Below the pieces are notes generated by a model. The model did not search any database. It saw nothing but the letters and a program-made list of their open reading frames with translations, and was not told the DNA's origin. From Nocardia sp. NRRL S-836 (lineage in GTDB: Bacteria > Actinomycetota > Actinomycetes > Mycobacteriales > Pseudonocardiaceae), in the NCBI RefSeq assembly GCF_001279525.1, contig NZ_LGDY01000123.1, positions 23,871 to 87,870 on the forward strand: a DNA stretch of 64,000 nucleotides, read 5' to 3'. The first letter of the stretch is position 1; the number at the start of each line of letters is the position of its first letter. Below are positions 46,898 to 55,193 of this stretch, one piece after another. The position numbers were made by a program, and so were the translations under genes.

Positions 46898-47626
46898 GTG
46901 ACCGATCCCCTCGCCCCGCTGCTTTCCCTGCCCGGTGTGGCAGACGCCGCGAACGCCGCCAAGGACGCCGTCTTCCAGGTGCACCGCCACCGGGTGAACC
47001 TGCGCGGCTGGGCGACGACGGCGGCGGAGGCGTCCGTCCGCGCCGCCCGCGCGTCGGCGGCGCTGGAGGGCGGTCCGACCGAGATCCCCGAGTCCGGCGA
47101 GGTGTCGGACCCGGTGCTGGCCGGGTCGTTGCGGATCGCGGAGGCGCTGGGCGGGCTGGTCGCGGTCTGGCAGCGCGCACCGTCGCAGGCGCTGGCACGG
47201 TTGCACGTCCTCGCCGCCGCGGACCTCACGACCGAGGTCGGTCGGCCGCGGGTGTCACAGGACGTGTCGCAGCGGCTCGACCTGCTCGGCTCGCTCGTCA
47301 CCGGCGGCACGTCGGTGCCCGCTCCGGTGCTCGTCGCCGTCGTGCACGGCGAGCTGCTCGGCCTGGCGCCGTTCGACGTCGCGAACGGCGTGGTGGCCCG
47401 TGCCGCCGCCCGGCTCACGTCGATCTCCACCGGCCTGGACCCCAAGGGGCTGGGCGTGCCGGAGGTGCACTGCCTGCGCAGGTCGGCCGAGTACGAGGCC
47501 GCCTCCGTGGCGTTCGCGTCGGGGGAGCTGGACGGCCTGGCCCAGTGGATCCTGTTCGTCTGCGCCGCACTGGAGTCGGGCGCCCGCGAGGCGAAGAGCA
47601 TCGCGGACGCCGCGCTCACCGGATGA
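46898..47626 (+). CDS. Degenerate Fic-domain protein
   Basis: A 242-aa protein often labelled oxidoreductase in actinomycete genomes. SAALEG (residues 53-58) fits the inhibitory-helix motif (S/T)xxxE(G/N) of Fic proteins, and APFDVANGVVAR (157-168) fits the Fic core HPFxxGNGRxxR. The catalytic His is Ala157 and the first Arg is Val165. So the fold is probably Fic-like but AMP transfer is lost. GTG 46898 has TACTCT 8 nt upstream. It overlaps the convergent kynU by 11 bp. Confidence 0.8.
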   Translation: MTDPLAPLLSLPGVADAANAAKDAVFQVHRHRVNLRGWATTAAEASVRAARASAALEGGPTEIPESGEVSDPVLAGSLRIAEALGGLVAVWQRAPSQALARLHVLAAADLTTEVGRPRVSQDVSQRLDLLGSLVTGGTSVPAPVLVAVVHGELLGLAPFDVANGVVARAAARLTSISTGLDPKGLGVPEVHCLRRSAEYEAASVAFASGELDGLAQWILFVCAALESGAREAKSIADAALTG

Positions 47627-48716
47627 TCTCGGCCAGCACCTCCGCGGCCGTGACCGCGTCCTCGTCGGTCACGTAGAGCGGCGCGAACCCGAACCGCAGG
47701 ACGTCCGGCGGCCGGTGGTCGCCGATGACGCCCCGCGCGATCAGCTCGTCCATCACGGCCCTGGCGTCCGGGCAGCGCACGGAGATCTGGTTGCCGCGCC
47801 GCTCCGGCGTGATCACCTCCAGGTCCGTGAGCTCCTGGACGCGCTCGCGGAACAACGCCGTCAGCGCCAGCCCGCGCTCGCGCAGCTCGGCCAGGTCGAC
47901 GTCGTCCCACACGTCCAGTGCCGCGTCCAGCGCCAGCATGGACAGGATGTCCGGCGTGCCGACCCGTGCGCGGACGATGCCGGGATCCGGCTCGTAGGAC
48001 GGCCGCATGCCGAACGGCTCGCGGTGCCCGTTCCAGCCCGACAGCGGGTTCTCGAACGACGCCTGCCTCGCGTGCGGCACGTAGATGAACGCGGGCGATC
48101 CGGGACCACCGTTGAGGAACTTGTAGGTGCAGCCGACCGCGAAGTCGACGCCGAGCGCGTCCAGCTCGATCGGCAGCACACCCGCGCTGTGGCAGAGGTC
48201 CCACACCACCTGCGCGCCGGCGGCGTGCGCCTGCTCGGTCAGCGCGCGCATGTCCTGCAGCTCGCCGGTGCGGTAGTCCACGTGGTTGAGCAGCACCACC
48301 GCGGTGTCCTCGGTGAGCTCCAAAGAGGACGGACGTGCCGCGCGGATCTTCAACCCCGTCAACGAGGCCACGGACTGCGCGATGTACCCGTCGGTCGGGA
48401 ACGTCGACTCGTCGCACACGATCTCGGTGCGCTCGGTGTCCTTCACCGCGCCCATCAACGCCTTGAAGACGTTGACCGACGTCGAGTCGCCGACCACGAC
48501 CTGCCCGGCGGCCGCCCCGAGCAACCGGCCGACGCGGTCGCCGATCCGTTGCGGCGCCTCCCACCAGCCCTCGGACCACGACCGGATCAGCCGCTCACCC
48601 CACTGGCGGCGCACGACGTCCTGCACCCGCTCGGCGACGTGCTTCGGTGGCGCGCCGAGGGAGTTGCCGTCGAGGTAGATGACGCCTTCGGGGATGTCGA
48701 ACAGCTCCCGCTTCAC
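47616..48716 (-). CDS. kynU: Kynureninase
   Basis: A 366-aa PLP enzyme splitting kynurenine (or 3-hydroxykynurenine) into (hydroxy)anthranilate and alanine. YLDGNSLGAPP (about residues 14-24), WDLCHSAG and the PLP-lysine motif CTYKFLNGGPGSPAF are present. It lacks about 30 N-terminal residues usual in relatives; GTG 48716 overlaps the kynA stop (GTGA). It forms an operon with kynA for tryptophan breakdown. No formamidase gene is adjacent, so that step must be encoded elsewhere. Confidence 0.95.
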   Translation of the reverse strand: MKRELFDIPEGVIYLDGNSLGAPPKHVAERVQDVVRRQWGERLIRSWSEGWWEAPQRIGDRVGRLLGAAAGQVVVGDSTSVNVFKALMGAVKDTERTEIVCDESTFPTDGYIAQSVASLTGLKIRAARPSSLELTEDTAVVLLNHVDYRTGELQDMRALTEQAHAAGAQVVWDLCHSAGVLPIELDALGVDFAVGCTYKFLNGGPGSPAFIYVPHARQASFENPLSGWNGHREPFGMRPSYEPDPGIVRARVGTPDILSMLALDAALDVWDDVDLAELRERGLALTALFRERVQELTDLEVITPERRGNQISVRCPDARAVMDELIARGVIGDHRPPDVLRFGFAPLYVTDEDAVTAAEVLAEIIR

Positions 48717-49528
48717 ACGAAGCTCCTGGCGGTCCACAGTTCCGGGAACACCGCTCGCTGGGTGCGCTTCTCCAGCCACGCCACACCGGCGGACCCGCCC
48801 GTGCCGGTCTTCGCGCCCATCGACCGGCGGGTCGCGAGCAGGTGGTCGTACCGCCAGCGCGCGAACTCCTCGGCGATGTCGGTCAGCGCCTCGCCCAGCT
48901 CCAGCAGGTCGCGGTCGTCGCCGCGGTAGATCGCCGCCCACACCTGCTCGACCTCGGCCGACGGCTCGTAGGCCTTCGTGAGGTCGCGGTCGAGGACGGC
49001 CTGCGGGATGTCGAAGCCCCTGCGCTTCAACGCGGCCAGCACGTCGTCGTACAGCGAGGGCTTCGCGAGCGACTCCTCCAGCTGCGCGTGCATCGCCGGC
49101 ACCGCACGGTGCGGCACCAGCATCGACGCGGACTTCTCGCCGAGCAGGAACTCCATCTCGCGGTACATGCCGGACTGGAAGCCCGAGCCCTCGCCGAGCG
49201 CGTCGCGGAACGAGTTGAACTCCGTCGGCGTCATCCGCGCGATCGGCCGCCACGCCGCGGACAGCGCCTGCAGGTGCAGGTCGGAGCGCCGCAGCGTGCG
49301 GACCGCGGCACGCAGGTCGTCGGCGCGCAGCTCGGTCTGGGCCTGGCGCCACTCGAAGCAGAGCAGGCCGAAGTACAGCTCCATCACCTGCGTGATGACC
49401 AGGAACGACATTTCACGGGGATCTTTGGACCACTGCTGTTGAAGGGTGTGCAGCACCGACGCGTGCACGTAGTCCTCGTACGGCGTGGTGCCGCCGAAAT
49501 CCAGCTTGGGGGACACGGGGCAGCTCAT
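48713..49528 (-). CDS. kynA: Tryptophan 2,3-dioxygenase
   Basis: A 271-aa haem dioxygenase that opens the indole ring of L-tryptophan to N-formylkynurenine. FLVITQVMELYFGLL (about residues 42-56), FQSGMYREMEFLLG and the later RWRYDHLLATRR with the haem-ligand His are typical. ATG 49528 has AGGA upstream. It is divergent from an Lrp-type regulator across a gap rich in dyads. Confidence 0.96.
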   Translation of the reverse strand: MSCPVSPKLDFGGTTPYEDYVHASVLHTLQQQWSKDPREMSFLVITQVMELYFGLLCFEWRQAQTELRADDLRAAVRTLRRSDLHLQALSAAWRPIARMTPTEFNSFRDALGEGSGFQSGMYREMEFLLGEKSASMLVPHRAVPAMHAQLEESLAKPSLYDDVLAALKRRGFDIPQAVLDRDLTKAYEPSAEVEQVWAAIYRGDDRDLLELGEALTDIAEEFARWRYDHLLATRRSMGAKTGTGGSAGVAWLEKRTQRAVFPELWTARSFV

Positions 49529-49577
49529 GGGTCAATCCTGGCCCGAACCGCTGCTCACCTGAATGGATGACCAAAGG

Positions 49578-49633
49578 CGTTCGGCGCGAATCTCTTCCGA
49601 ACGCAAAACGTTCGGCCGAGTAGCTTTGCGTTC
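49578..49633. promoter_or_regulatory. Lrp-type operator array between kynA and its regulator
   Basis: CGTTCGG/CCGAACG occurs three times (49578-49584, 49597-49603, 49609-49615); the last two form a dyad around CAAAA. A second dyad pairs GAACGCAAA (49599-49607) with TTTGCGTTC (49625-49633), ending at the ATG of the regulator. This fits autoregulation and control of kynAU. Confidence 0.7.
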
Positions 49634-50074
49634 ATGTTGGACGAGGTGGACAAGGCCCTGTTGGAGGCGCTCCAAGAGGACGCGCGCCTGTCGTACAACG
49701 AGCTCGCGCGCCGCGTCCACGTGTCGCCGCCGACGGTTGCGCAGCGCGTGCGCCGGTTGGAGAACATGGGTGCGATCACCGGCTATCGCGCCGTGGTCGA
49801 TCCCACGGTCGTGGGACGCCCGGTCGTGGCGTTGGTGCGGATGAAGTGTTACGGCCCGCGCTGCATCACCGTGCACCCCGAGCTGCTCGACGACCTGCCG
49901 GAGGTGGTCGAGGTCGTCCGGCTCACCGGTGACATCTGCTCGGTGGTGAAGGTCGTCACCACGTCGATCCTGGAGCTGGAACGCCTGCTCGTCCGGTTGG
50001 CGTCGCACGGTGAGACGTCCAGCGCGATGGTGCTGTCGACGCCGATCCCGTGGCGCCCGGTGCTGCCGGGATAG
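49634..50074 (+). CDS. Lrp/AsnC family regulator of kynurenine genes
   Basis: A 146-aa regulator with an N-terminal HTH (about residues 4-50: DKALLEALQEDARLSYNELA) and a RAM ligand-binding domain (about 65-140). It is divergent from kynAU, which suggests it senses tryptophan or kynurenine. ATG 49634 follows TAGCTT (49621-49626) by 7 nt, a leaderless start inside the operator array. Confidence 0.92.
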   Translation: MLDEVDKALLEALQEDARLSYNELARRVHVSPPTVAQRVRRLENMGAITGYRAVVDPTVVGRPVVALVRMKCYGPRCITVHPELLDDLPEVVEVVRLTGDICSVVKVVTTSILELERLLVRLASHGETSSAMVLSTPIPWRPVLPG

Positions 50075-50158
50075 CCTGCCGCACCTCGCTCGGTCCGCTG
50101 TTCGCCGGGGACCTCACCGCTCGACCCACCGCTCCGGGGCACAACCGAGGAGCCCTCG

Positions 50159-50600
50159 ATGCCGTCCCGCAGTCCGCCCAGCTGGCGGAGGCCACGCTGC
50201 ACGCGGTCGGCGCCGCCATCGGCAAGATCAGTGGGCTGTTCTACGAACGCATGTTCGCCGAGCACCCGGTCCTGCCGCAGATCAGGTTCAACCGCGCCGA
50301 CCAGGCCAACGGCACTCAGGCGCGGGCGCTGGCGGGCTCGATCGCGGTCTTCGCGTCCGGCCTGCTCGCCGGACAGCGGCCCAACGCGATGCTGCGCCGC
50401 GTCGCGCACCGGCACGTCTCGGTCGGCGTCACGTCCGGCCAGTACGCGCTCGTGCATGAGCACATGCTCGCCGCGGCCGCCGAGGTCCTGGACATGACGC
50501 CGGTGGCTGATGCCCGACGCGCTGATCGCGCTGGAGCGGGTGCTGCCCAAGGGGCAGTGTGACCACCGGGTAGGTGTCCGGCGGGTTGCACGGTCACAGC
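50159..50600 (+). pseudogene. hmp: Flavohaemoglobin (hmp), N-terminal globin remnant
   Basis: ATG 50159 with AGGAG 8 nt upstream is the likely original start. A one-base loss in the C-run at about 50165-50170 shifts the frame; from there QLAEATLHAVGAAIG to LAAAAEVLD reads as a globin domain with the haem-ligand region HRHVSVGVT. Near 50497-50505 about 10 codons are missing and the frame shifts again to LMPDALIALERVL. Homology then stops near 50560-50600. The reductase half resumes about 2.1 kb downstream. An intact gene would detoxify nitric oxide. Confidence 0.82.
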
Positions 50601-50775
50601 GGGTCAGGACGTCGGCAGGGGTTGCCGCGATGCGGTTGTGTTGTGCGAGCTGGTGATGCCTCTGCAGAGCTCGACCGCGGCTGTGGCGGCGATGCCGGAA
50701 CGTCGGCTCTGGTGGTGCGCGCAGTGGGCGCCACCGGAGCCGACGTTCGGCAACATCAACTAGTGCGATGCCGCG
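50601..50775. other. Junction segment, no assignable gene
   Basis: 175 bp between the globin remnant and the end of the sigma-like gene. A short frame from the ATG at 50656 could give about 35 residues, but nothing in it is recognisable. I saw no terminal inverted repeats or target duplication here. Confidence 0.5.
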
Positions 50776-51687
50776 TCATGCCGCGCGTGCGGCTCGGATC
50801 TGATCGACCAACGAGTTTCTGCTGATACCGAGCCGTTTCGCAAGGTCCGTGAGCCCCAGGGAGACGTGCACCCTGGCGCACCCTGGCGTGATGCGGAGTT
50901 CTCCGGCGATCTCGTAGGGCATGAGGCCACGGTAGATGTAGCGCTCCAGGACTTCGCGCCGCCGGTTGGACAGGCTTCCCAGTTGCTGGTCGAAGTTCAT
51001 CGACGCTGTGATCGATGACTTCGCAGGTACGCGCGGAGGTGTGAGTTTTGCCTGGGCACGCACCTCAGCAGCCACTTCGGGCAGCTGGAGCGCGAGTCGT
51101 GACGCCGCCACCCTCAAGTAGCCCCTGACGGTGATGCGGCTGATGCGCATGAGGTCTGCTGCTTCGCCGGCAGTCAGGCCTTCGTCCATGATCAGAATCA
51201 GGATTTCGCGAGCACCTGGCGGCAACCGCTCGACTGCCTCACGAAGCGCGATCGAGTCGGCGATTCGCGAGCTGTGGTCGTGCAGTGGGGGAGTCACCTC
51301 CTCCAGGGCAGACCTGACTCCTACCGGAATCGGGTCCCGCCCCCGCTTTTCGGCTCGCATGGCCGCCCGCCAAGCTGTGGTGTACAGCCACGGGAGGGTG
51401 GACCTGACGTCGATTATCCGGTGGAACCCCTCCCACGCGGCGACGAAGGCCTCCTGCGCGGCATCTTCCGCTGCCTCCGCGCGGAAGCCTTTTCCCATCA
51501 CGTGAGCGACGACGCGGGAGTGGCACCTCTCGAAGATCAACTCGAAGGCGCGCTGCGAGACGGCCGGCTTGGCCGTCAACCTGAAGACGCGAACGAGGTC
51601 GGCAAGATCCAGGTCGGCAAGCTGCTCTAGGGATCTTGAGGAGGGAGCCGCCCCCTTGGGGGCGGGCGGCTCATCCTGTGGCAGCAC
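50776..51687 (-). CDS. ECF-like sigma factor with an extra C-terminal HTH
   Basis: A 303-aa protein. A sigma-2-like region (about residues 42-115: AEDAAQEAFVAAWEGFHRI) and a sigma-4-like region (about 148-205: LPPGAREILILIMDEGLTAGE) are followed by a second, separate sigma-4/LuxR-like HTH (about 238-300: LSNRRREVLERYIYRGLMPYE). Two HTH modules in series are unusual. GTG 51687 lies 3 bp after the stop of the small membrane gene, so the two form an operon. It lies within the DNA that interrupts hmp. Confidence 0.82.
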   Translation of the reverse strand: MLPQDEPPAPKGAAPSSRSLEQLADLDLADLVRVFRLTAKPAVSQRAFELIFERCHSRVVAHVMGKGFRAEAAEDAAQEAFVAAWEGFHRIIDVRSTLPWLYTTAWRAAMRAEKRGRDPIPVGVRSALEEVTPPLHDHSSRIADSIALREAVERLPPGAREILILIMDEGLTAGEAADLMRISRITVRGYLRVAASRLALQLPEVAAEVRAQAKLTPPRVPAKSSITASMNFDQQLGSLSNRRREVLERYIYRGLMPYEIAGELRITPGCARVHVSLGLTDLAKRLGISRNSLVDQIRAARAA

Positions 51688-51690
51688 GGC

Positions 51691-51924
51691 TCAGGCCTTC
51701 GCGATCATGTTGACGATCGCGAGCGGGATGATCACTACGAGGAGCTTGGTGACTTGCTCGGGCGTCCACATCGCCTGGAAGGCCATGTAGACGACGAAAA
51801 TCCACGGTGCCTGGCTGAGTAGCTGCTTGGAGAGGGCCGGCATGACGGCCTGCCCCGGCTGAGGCAGCCGCTGGATGTTGGTCTGGCCGCTCACCTGGGC
51901 AGGCGGGAACCACGGTGCGGACAT
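51691..51924 (-). CDS. Very small membrane protein paired with sigma factor
   Basis: A 77-aa protein beginning MSAPWFPP, with one or two hydrophobic segments in residues about 40-75 (WIFVVYMAFQAMW, LLVVIIPLAIVNMI). ATG 51924 has GGAG at 8-nt spacing. The frame is open up to ATG 52044, giving a 117-aa form with a DLLAGM-containing leader. It could be an anti-sigma or signal protein, or a secreted or membrane-active peptide; the sequence does not decide. Confidence 0.65.
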   Translation of the reverse strand: MSAPWFPPAQVSGQTNIQRLPQPGQAVMPALSKQLLSQAPWIFVVYMAFQAMWTPEQVTKLLVVIIPLAIVNMIAKA

Positions 51925-51991
51925 CTCTAACTCCTCGCTGACGGAGTCCCCGGCGGGGCCCCCTGTGGCCGCCGAACCTGCGAGCCCGGAC

Positions 51992-52334
51992 TGCATCCCC
52001 GCCAAGAGATCGGTCCGAACACCCTGTTCCGCGTAACGGAACATTTTGCCCTAGTGCTTGCCCGGATGGACAACCCGGGGAGCAATAGTCGCACGCCTTA
52101 CACGCGAGTTAACGCCAGCGTCTGCAAGTATAACGAATGGGTAACGGCAGGATTTTTATGCAAACGGGCGTTAAAGTGCTGTGACCACGTACACACCCCT
52201 TTAACGCTTGAACGGTACAGTGCGGGTACTCTCATTGCGTGAGGGGCGCAAAGACATCCGCCTCTTCGCCTAGAGCGGGAACTAACTCCCCCGCTGATGG
52301 GGTCCCGCCGCCGTGCATCCCCGCCAAGAGATCG
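51992..52334. repeat. Duplicated leader-like segment
   Basis: A 21-bp identical sequence lies at 51992-52012 and 52314-52334. Flanking sequence is also similar (51927-51955 and 52281-52307, both with CTAACTCC and GTCCC). On the minus strand both copies encode DLLAGM followed by a short Gly/Glu-rich stretch; the second copy ends at a stop after 28 residues from its ATG. Confidence 0.65.
52025..52043. promoter_or_regulatory. Dyad TGTTCCG-N5-CGGAACA
   Basis: Perfect 7-bp arms (52025-52031 and 52037-52043) at the 5' end of the small-protein/sigma operon, overlapping the alternative ATG 52044. It is a likely regulatory site. Confidence 0.55.
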
Positions 52335-52692
52335 AGGCGGCGGGTCCTCCCTTCAAGGTCGAGTGTGACTCAAATAACTCTTCGTCGGCGCGTGTCGGGC
52401 ATCTCATTGAAGATCGCACGCCGCCTTTCGCGGCTGCCTTTCATATAGCCGTACGTACGTTTTGTTTCCCATGGGTCCTGAGAGCCAATCTCTATCCGAC
52501 CGCTAGAAGTAATTGAGCTTGCCTAAGGGAAAGTTCGAGTCGCAATCACTTAGTCGAGCGGCCGTGGGGGCGATGTGGCGGTAGTTACTGCCTGCCCTGT
52601 CTATGCCGCGGCGAGTGTGGTGGTGCAACTCGCCGGACAGTCCCGCGCCGCCACGTGCCGTCGCGACTCCTCGCCGTCGTTCATCGCTGTGC
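52045..52692. other. Non-coding stretch in inserted DNA with repeats
   Basis: 648 bp without a convincing gene and visibly AT-richer than the window. It contains a dyad GCGTTAAAG/CTTTAACGC (52168-52176 with 52199-52207), a TACTCT hexamer (52227-52232) 6 nt before a GTG, and a 21-bp exact repeat (52314-52334) of 51992-52012. A 69-aa frame starting at 52239 is highly basic with no recognisable pattern, so it is not called. Confidence 0.6.
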
Positions 52693-53250
52693 TGGATAGT
52701 CCCCACCGGGTGATCGCCCGGTTCCAGGAGACCGACGACGTGGTGACCTTCGTGGTCGGGCCGGTCGACGGCCCGGTGTCACCGGCCAGGCCGGTCAGTA
52801 CGTGTCGGGCTATCTGCACGACCGTGCGCCGGGCGGCAGCACCCTGCGGCTGAGCCGGCCGGCCGGGGACGTGACGCTCAAGCCCGGTGACGGCCCTGTG
52901 CTGTTCGCGTCGGCCGACATCGGGTGCACGCCGATGATCGCGATGCTCGCCGAGCTGGCCGCCACCGGATCGCCGCGGCAGGTCGTCGCGGTGCACGCGG
53001 ACCGCGACCAGCTCAGCCACCCGTTCCGCGCCGGGCTCGCCCAGCTCGTGGCCAAGCTCGACAACGCGCGGGCGCACGTCTTCTACGAGCGGCCGATCGG
53101 CGAGTGGCCGACCTGAGCGGCGTCGACGTGCCCGTGCACGCCACCGCCTACCTGTGCGGACCGGTGCCGTTCCTGCGCTCGGCACGGGCCCAGCTGCTCG
53201 CCGCGGGCGTCACGGACATCCGCTACGAGGTGTTCGGGCCGGACGTCGGG
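52693..53250 (+). pseudogene. hmp: Flavohaemoglobin (hmp), C-terminal reductase remnant
   Basis: HRVIARFQETDDVVTFVV starts the FAD domain. A frameshift near 52780 leads to GQYVSGYLHDRAPGG, in which the FAD-binding RxYS segment is missing, apparently lost between two VS positions. LRLSRPAGD, IGCTPMIAML (NAD-binding start) and VHADRDQLSH follow. After IGEWPT another shift leads to VHATAYLCGPVPFLRSARAQ and YEVFGPDVG. The end runs into murQ with no own stop. Several independent lesions show old decay. Confidence 0.82.
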
Positions 53251-54162
53251 TCAGCCGGCCAGCCGGTCCAGTGCGTCGCGGACGTGGCCCTTGGCGTCCT
53301 CCAGCGCGGCGGCCGCGCGTTCGGTCGGCACCCCGGACAGCAGGTGCACCAGCGCCACCTTGAGGTCACCCGACGAGTCCGCGAGCGCCCGTTCGCAGTC
53401 CTGCTCCGGCAGGCCGGTGGCCTCGTGCAGGATCCGGATCGTGCGTCCGCGCAGCTTGGCGTTGGTGGCGCGCATGCTGACCATCAGGTTCGAGTAGGTG
53501 CGGCCGAGCTTGATCATCACGGCCGTCGAGAACGAGGTCAGCACCAGCTTCTGCGCCGAGCCCGCCTTCATCCGCGTCGAGCCGGCGATGGCCTCCGGGC
53601 CGGTGTCCAGCGCCACGAGCACGTCCGGCGTGATCGGCACCGAGGCGTTGTTCGAGATCAGCACCGTGCGGGCGCCAAGCGCTTGCGCCTCCTGCAGCGC
53701 GCCGATCACGAACGGCGTGCGCCCGGACGCGGTCACGCCCACGACCAGGTCGCCCGCGGCCGCGTGCCGCTGGATGACGGCGGCGCCGGAGTGGTCCTCG
53801 ACCTCCTCGACCGCGCGGACCAGTGCCTCCGGACCGCCGGCGTGGTGGGCGACGAACCAGTCGGACGGCACGTTGAACGTGGGCACCAGCTCGGCGGCGT
53901 CCAGCGTGGCCAGCCGCCCGGACGTGCCGGCGCCGACGTAGTGGACGCGGCCGCCGGAGGAGATCGCCGTGACGCCGAGGTCGACCGCGCGGGCCAGCTC
54001 CGGCAGTGCCGCGGCGACCGCGTCGGGCACCGTCCGGTCCTCGGCGTTGATCATCCGCAGCACGTCGATCGTGGGGACCCGGTCGATGTCGGCCGTGCGG
54101 GGGTTCCGGCCTTCGGTCGGAGACTCCACGCGCACCACCACACCGTTCCGGGGGGAGGTCAT
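53251..54162 (-). CDS. murQ: N-acetylmuramic acid 6-phosphate etherase
   Basis: A 303-aa SIS-domain lyase converting MurNAc-6-phosphate to GlcNAc-6-phosphate and lactate. HYVGAGTSGRLATLDAAELV (about residues 74-93), the later TASGRTPFV and GPEAIAGSTRMKAG are diagnostic. ATG 54162 overlaps the stop of its RpiR regulator (ATGA). Its 3' end abuts the hmp remnant. Confidence 0.96.
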   Translation of the reverse strand: MTSPRNGVVVRVESPTEGRNPRTADIDRVPTIDVLRMINAEDRTVPDAVAAALPELARAVDLGVTAISSGGRVHYVGAGTSGRLATLDAAELVPTFNVPSDWFVAHHAGGPEALVRAVEEVEDHSGAAVIQRHAAAGDLVVGVTASGRTPFVIGALQEAQALGARTVLISNNASVPITPDVLVALDTGPEAIAGSTRMKAGSAQKLVLTSFSTAVMIKLGRTYSNLMVSMRATNAKLRGRTIRILHEATGLPEQDCERALADSSGDLKVALVHLLSGVPTERAAAALEDAKGHVRDALDRLAG

Positions 54163-55079
54163 TTAGTCGTCTCCCGCGGCCGCCGCCGGCCGTCCGGTCT
54201 GGCGCCGAGCCGGTGGCCGGACACCGCCTCGTAGGTCGCTTCCAGCGCCGTCTTCGCCGTGTCCACGTGGTGCTGGGCGACGCCGATGAACAGGCAGTCG
54301 ATCACGGTCAGCTGCGCGATGCGGCTCGCCATCGCGCCGGAGCGGAACGTGGTCTCGCGCGCCGCCGTGGTCAGCACGTGGTCGGAGACCTCGGTGATCG
54401 GCGAGCGCGGGAAGTTCGTCAGCGCGACGGTCGTGGCGCCGGTCTCGCGGGCCACCCGCAGGGCCTCGACGGTCTCCGAGGTCGAGCCGGTGTGCGAGAT
54501 GCCGACGGCGACGTCCGCCTCGGTCAGCACCGCGGCCGAGGTCAGCGCGATGTGCGTGTCGTTCCACGCGAAGCACGTCAGGCCGATGCGGTGCAGCTTC
54601 TGCTGCAGGTCGAACGCCACGAACGCGGACGCGCCGAAGCCGTAGACGTCGACGCGGCGTGCGCCCGCGACGGCCTCGACGACCTTCGCGAGCGCGTCCA
54701 CGTCGAGCTGCTCGGCGGTCTCCTCGACCGCGCGGGCGTCGGCGAACGCGACCTTGCCGACGACCTGGCGCAGGTCGTCGCCGGGGCCGATGTCGCCGCC
54801 CATGTCGTGGTTGGCCCTGGCCTGGCTGCGGGCGGTGTCCGCGGCGAGCGCGATGCGCAGCTCCGGGTACCCGCCGACGCCGATGGCCTTGCAGAACCGG
54901 GTCACGGTGGTCTCACTGGTGCCCGCCTGCTCGGCGACCTCGGTGATGCTGCGGTGAGCGACCGTGGCGGGGTTCTCCAGCACCACCTTCGCGACGCGCT
55001 GTTCGGCGCGCGCGAGACCCGGCAGCAACGACCGGATCTTCACCAGCGGGCTGGACTCGGCACTGTTTTCAGTGGACAC
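54159..55079 (-). CDS. RpiR/MurR family regulator
   Basis: A 306-aa regulator with an N-terminal HTH_6 domain (about residues 10-85: AEQRVAKVVLENP, SETTVTRFCKAIG) and a C-terminal SIS sugar-phosphate domain (about 130-260: VYGFGASAFVA, SHTGSTSETVEA). It is co-transcribed with murQ, so it is the likely MurR, sensing MurNAc-6-P. GTG 55079 has TAAGTT (complement of 55086-55091) 6 nt upstream, a leaderless start. Confidence 0.93.
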   Translation of the reverse strand: MSTENSAESSPLVKIRSLLPGLARAEQRVAKVVLENPATVAHRSITEVAEQAGTSETTVTRFCKAIGVGGYPELRIALAADTARSQARANHDMGGDIGPGDDLRQVVGKVAFADARAVEETAEQLDVDALAKVVEAVAGARRVDVYGFGASAFVAFDLQQKLHRIGLTCFAWNDTHIALTSAAVLTEADVAVGISHTGSTSETVEALRVARETGATTVALTNFPRSPITEVSDHVLTTAARETTFRSGAMASRIAQLTVIDCLFIGVAQHHVDTAKTALEATYEAVSGHRLGARPDGRRRPRETTK

Positions 55080-55193
55080 GTGGGAAACTTACTAACCGCA
55101 ACTGCGACGGTCAACGGACTGTGTGCTCCACGCCCCAACTGTGTCCCAAAGTCACTCTCCGGGCCCGAACGGGCCCGGCGTGTCGGCGGCGGT

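Noticed and set aside
52239..52448. 69-codon frame with a leaderless-type start
   Set aside because: The signal TACTCT-N6-GTG is good, but the peptide is very basic with no pattern and lies in repeat-rich DNA. It is kept only as a note.
50600..52692. Classical insertion sequence inside hmp
   Set aside because: No transposase, terminal inverted repeats or target duplication were seen, so the block is not called a mobile element.
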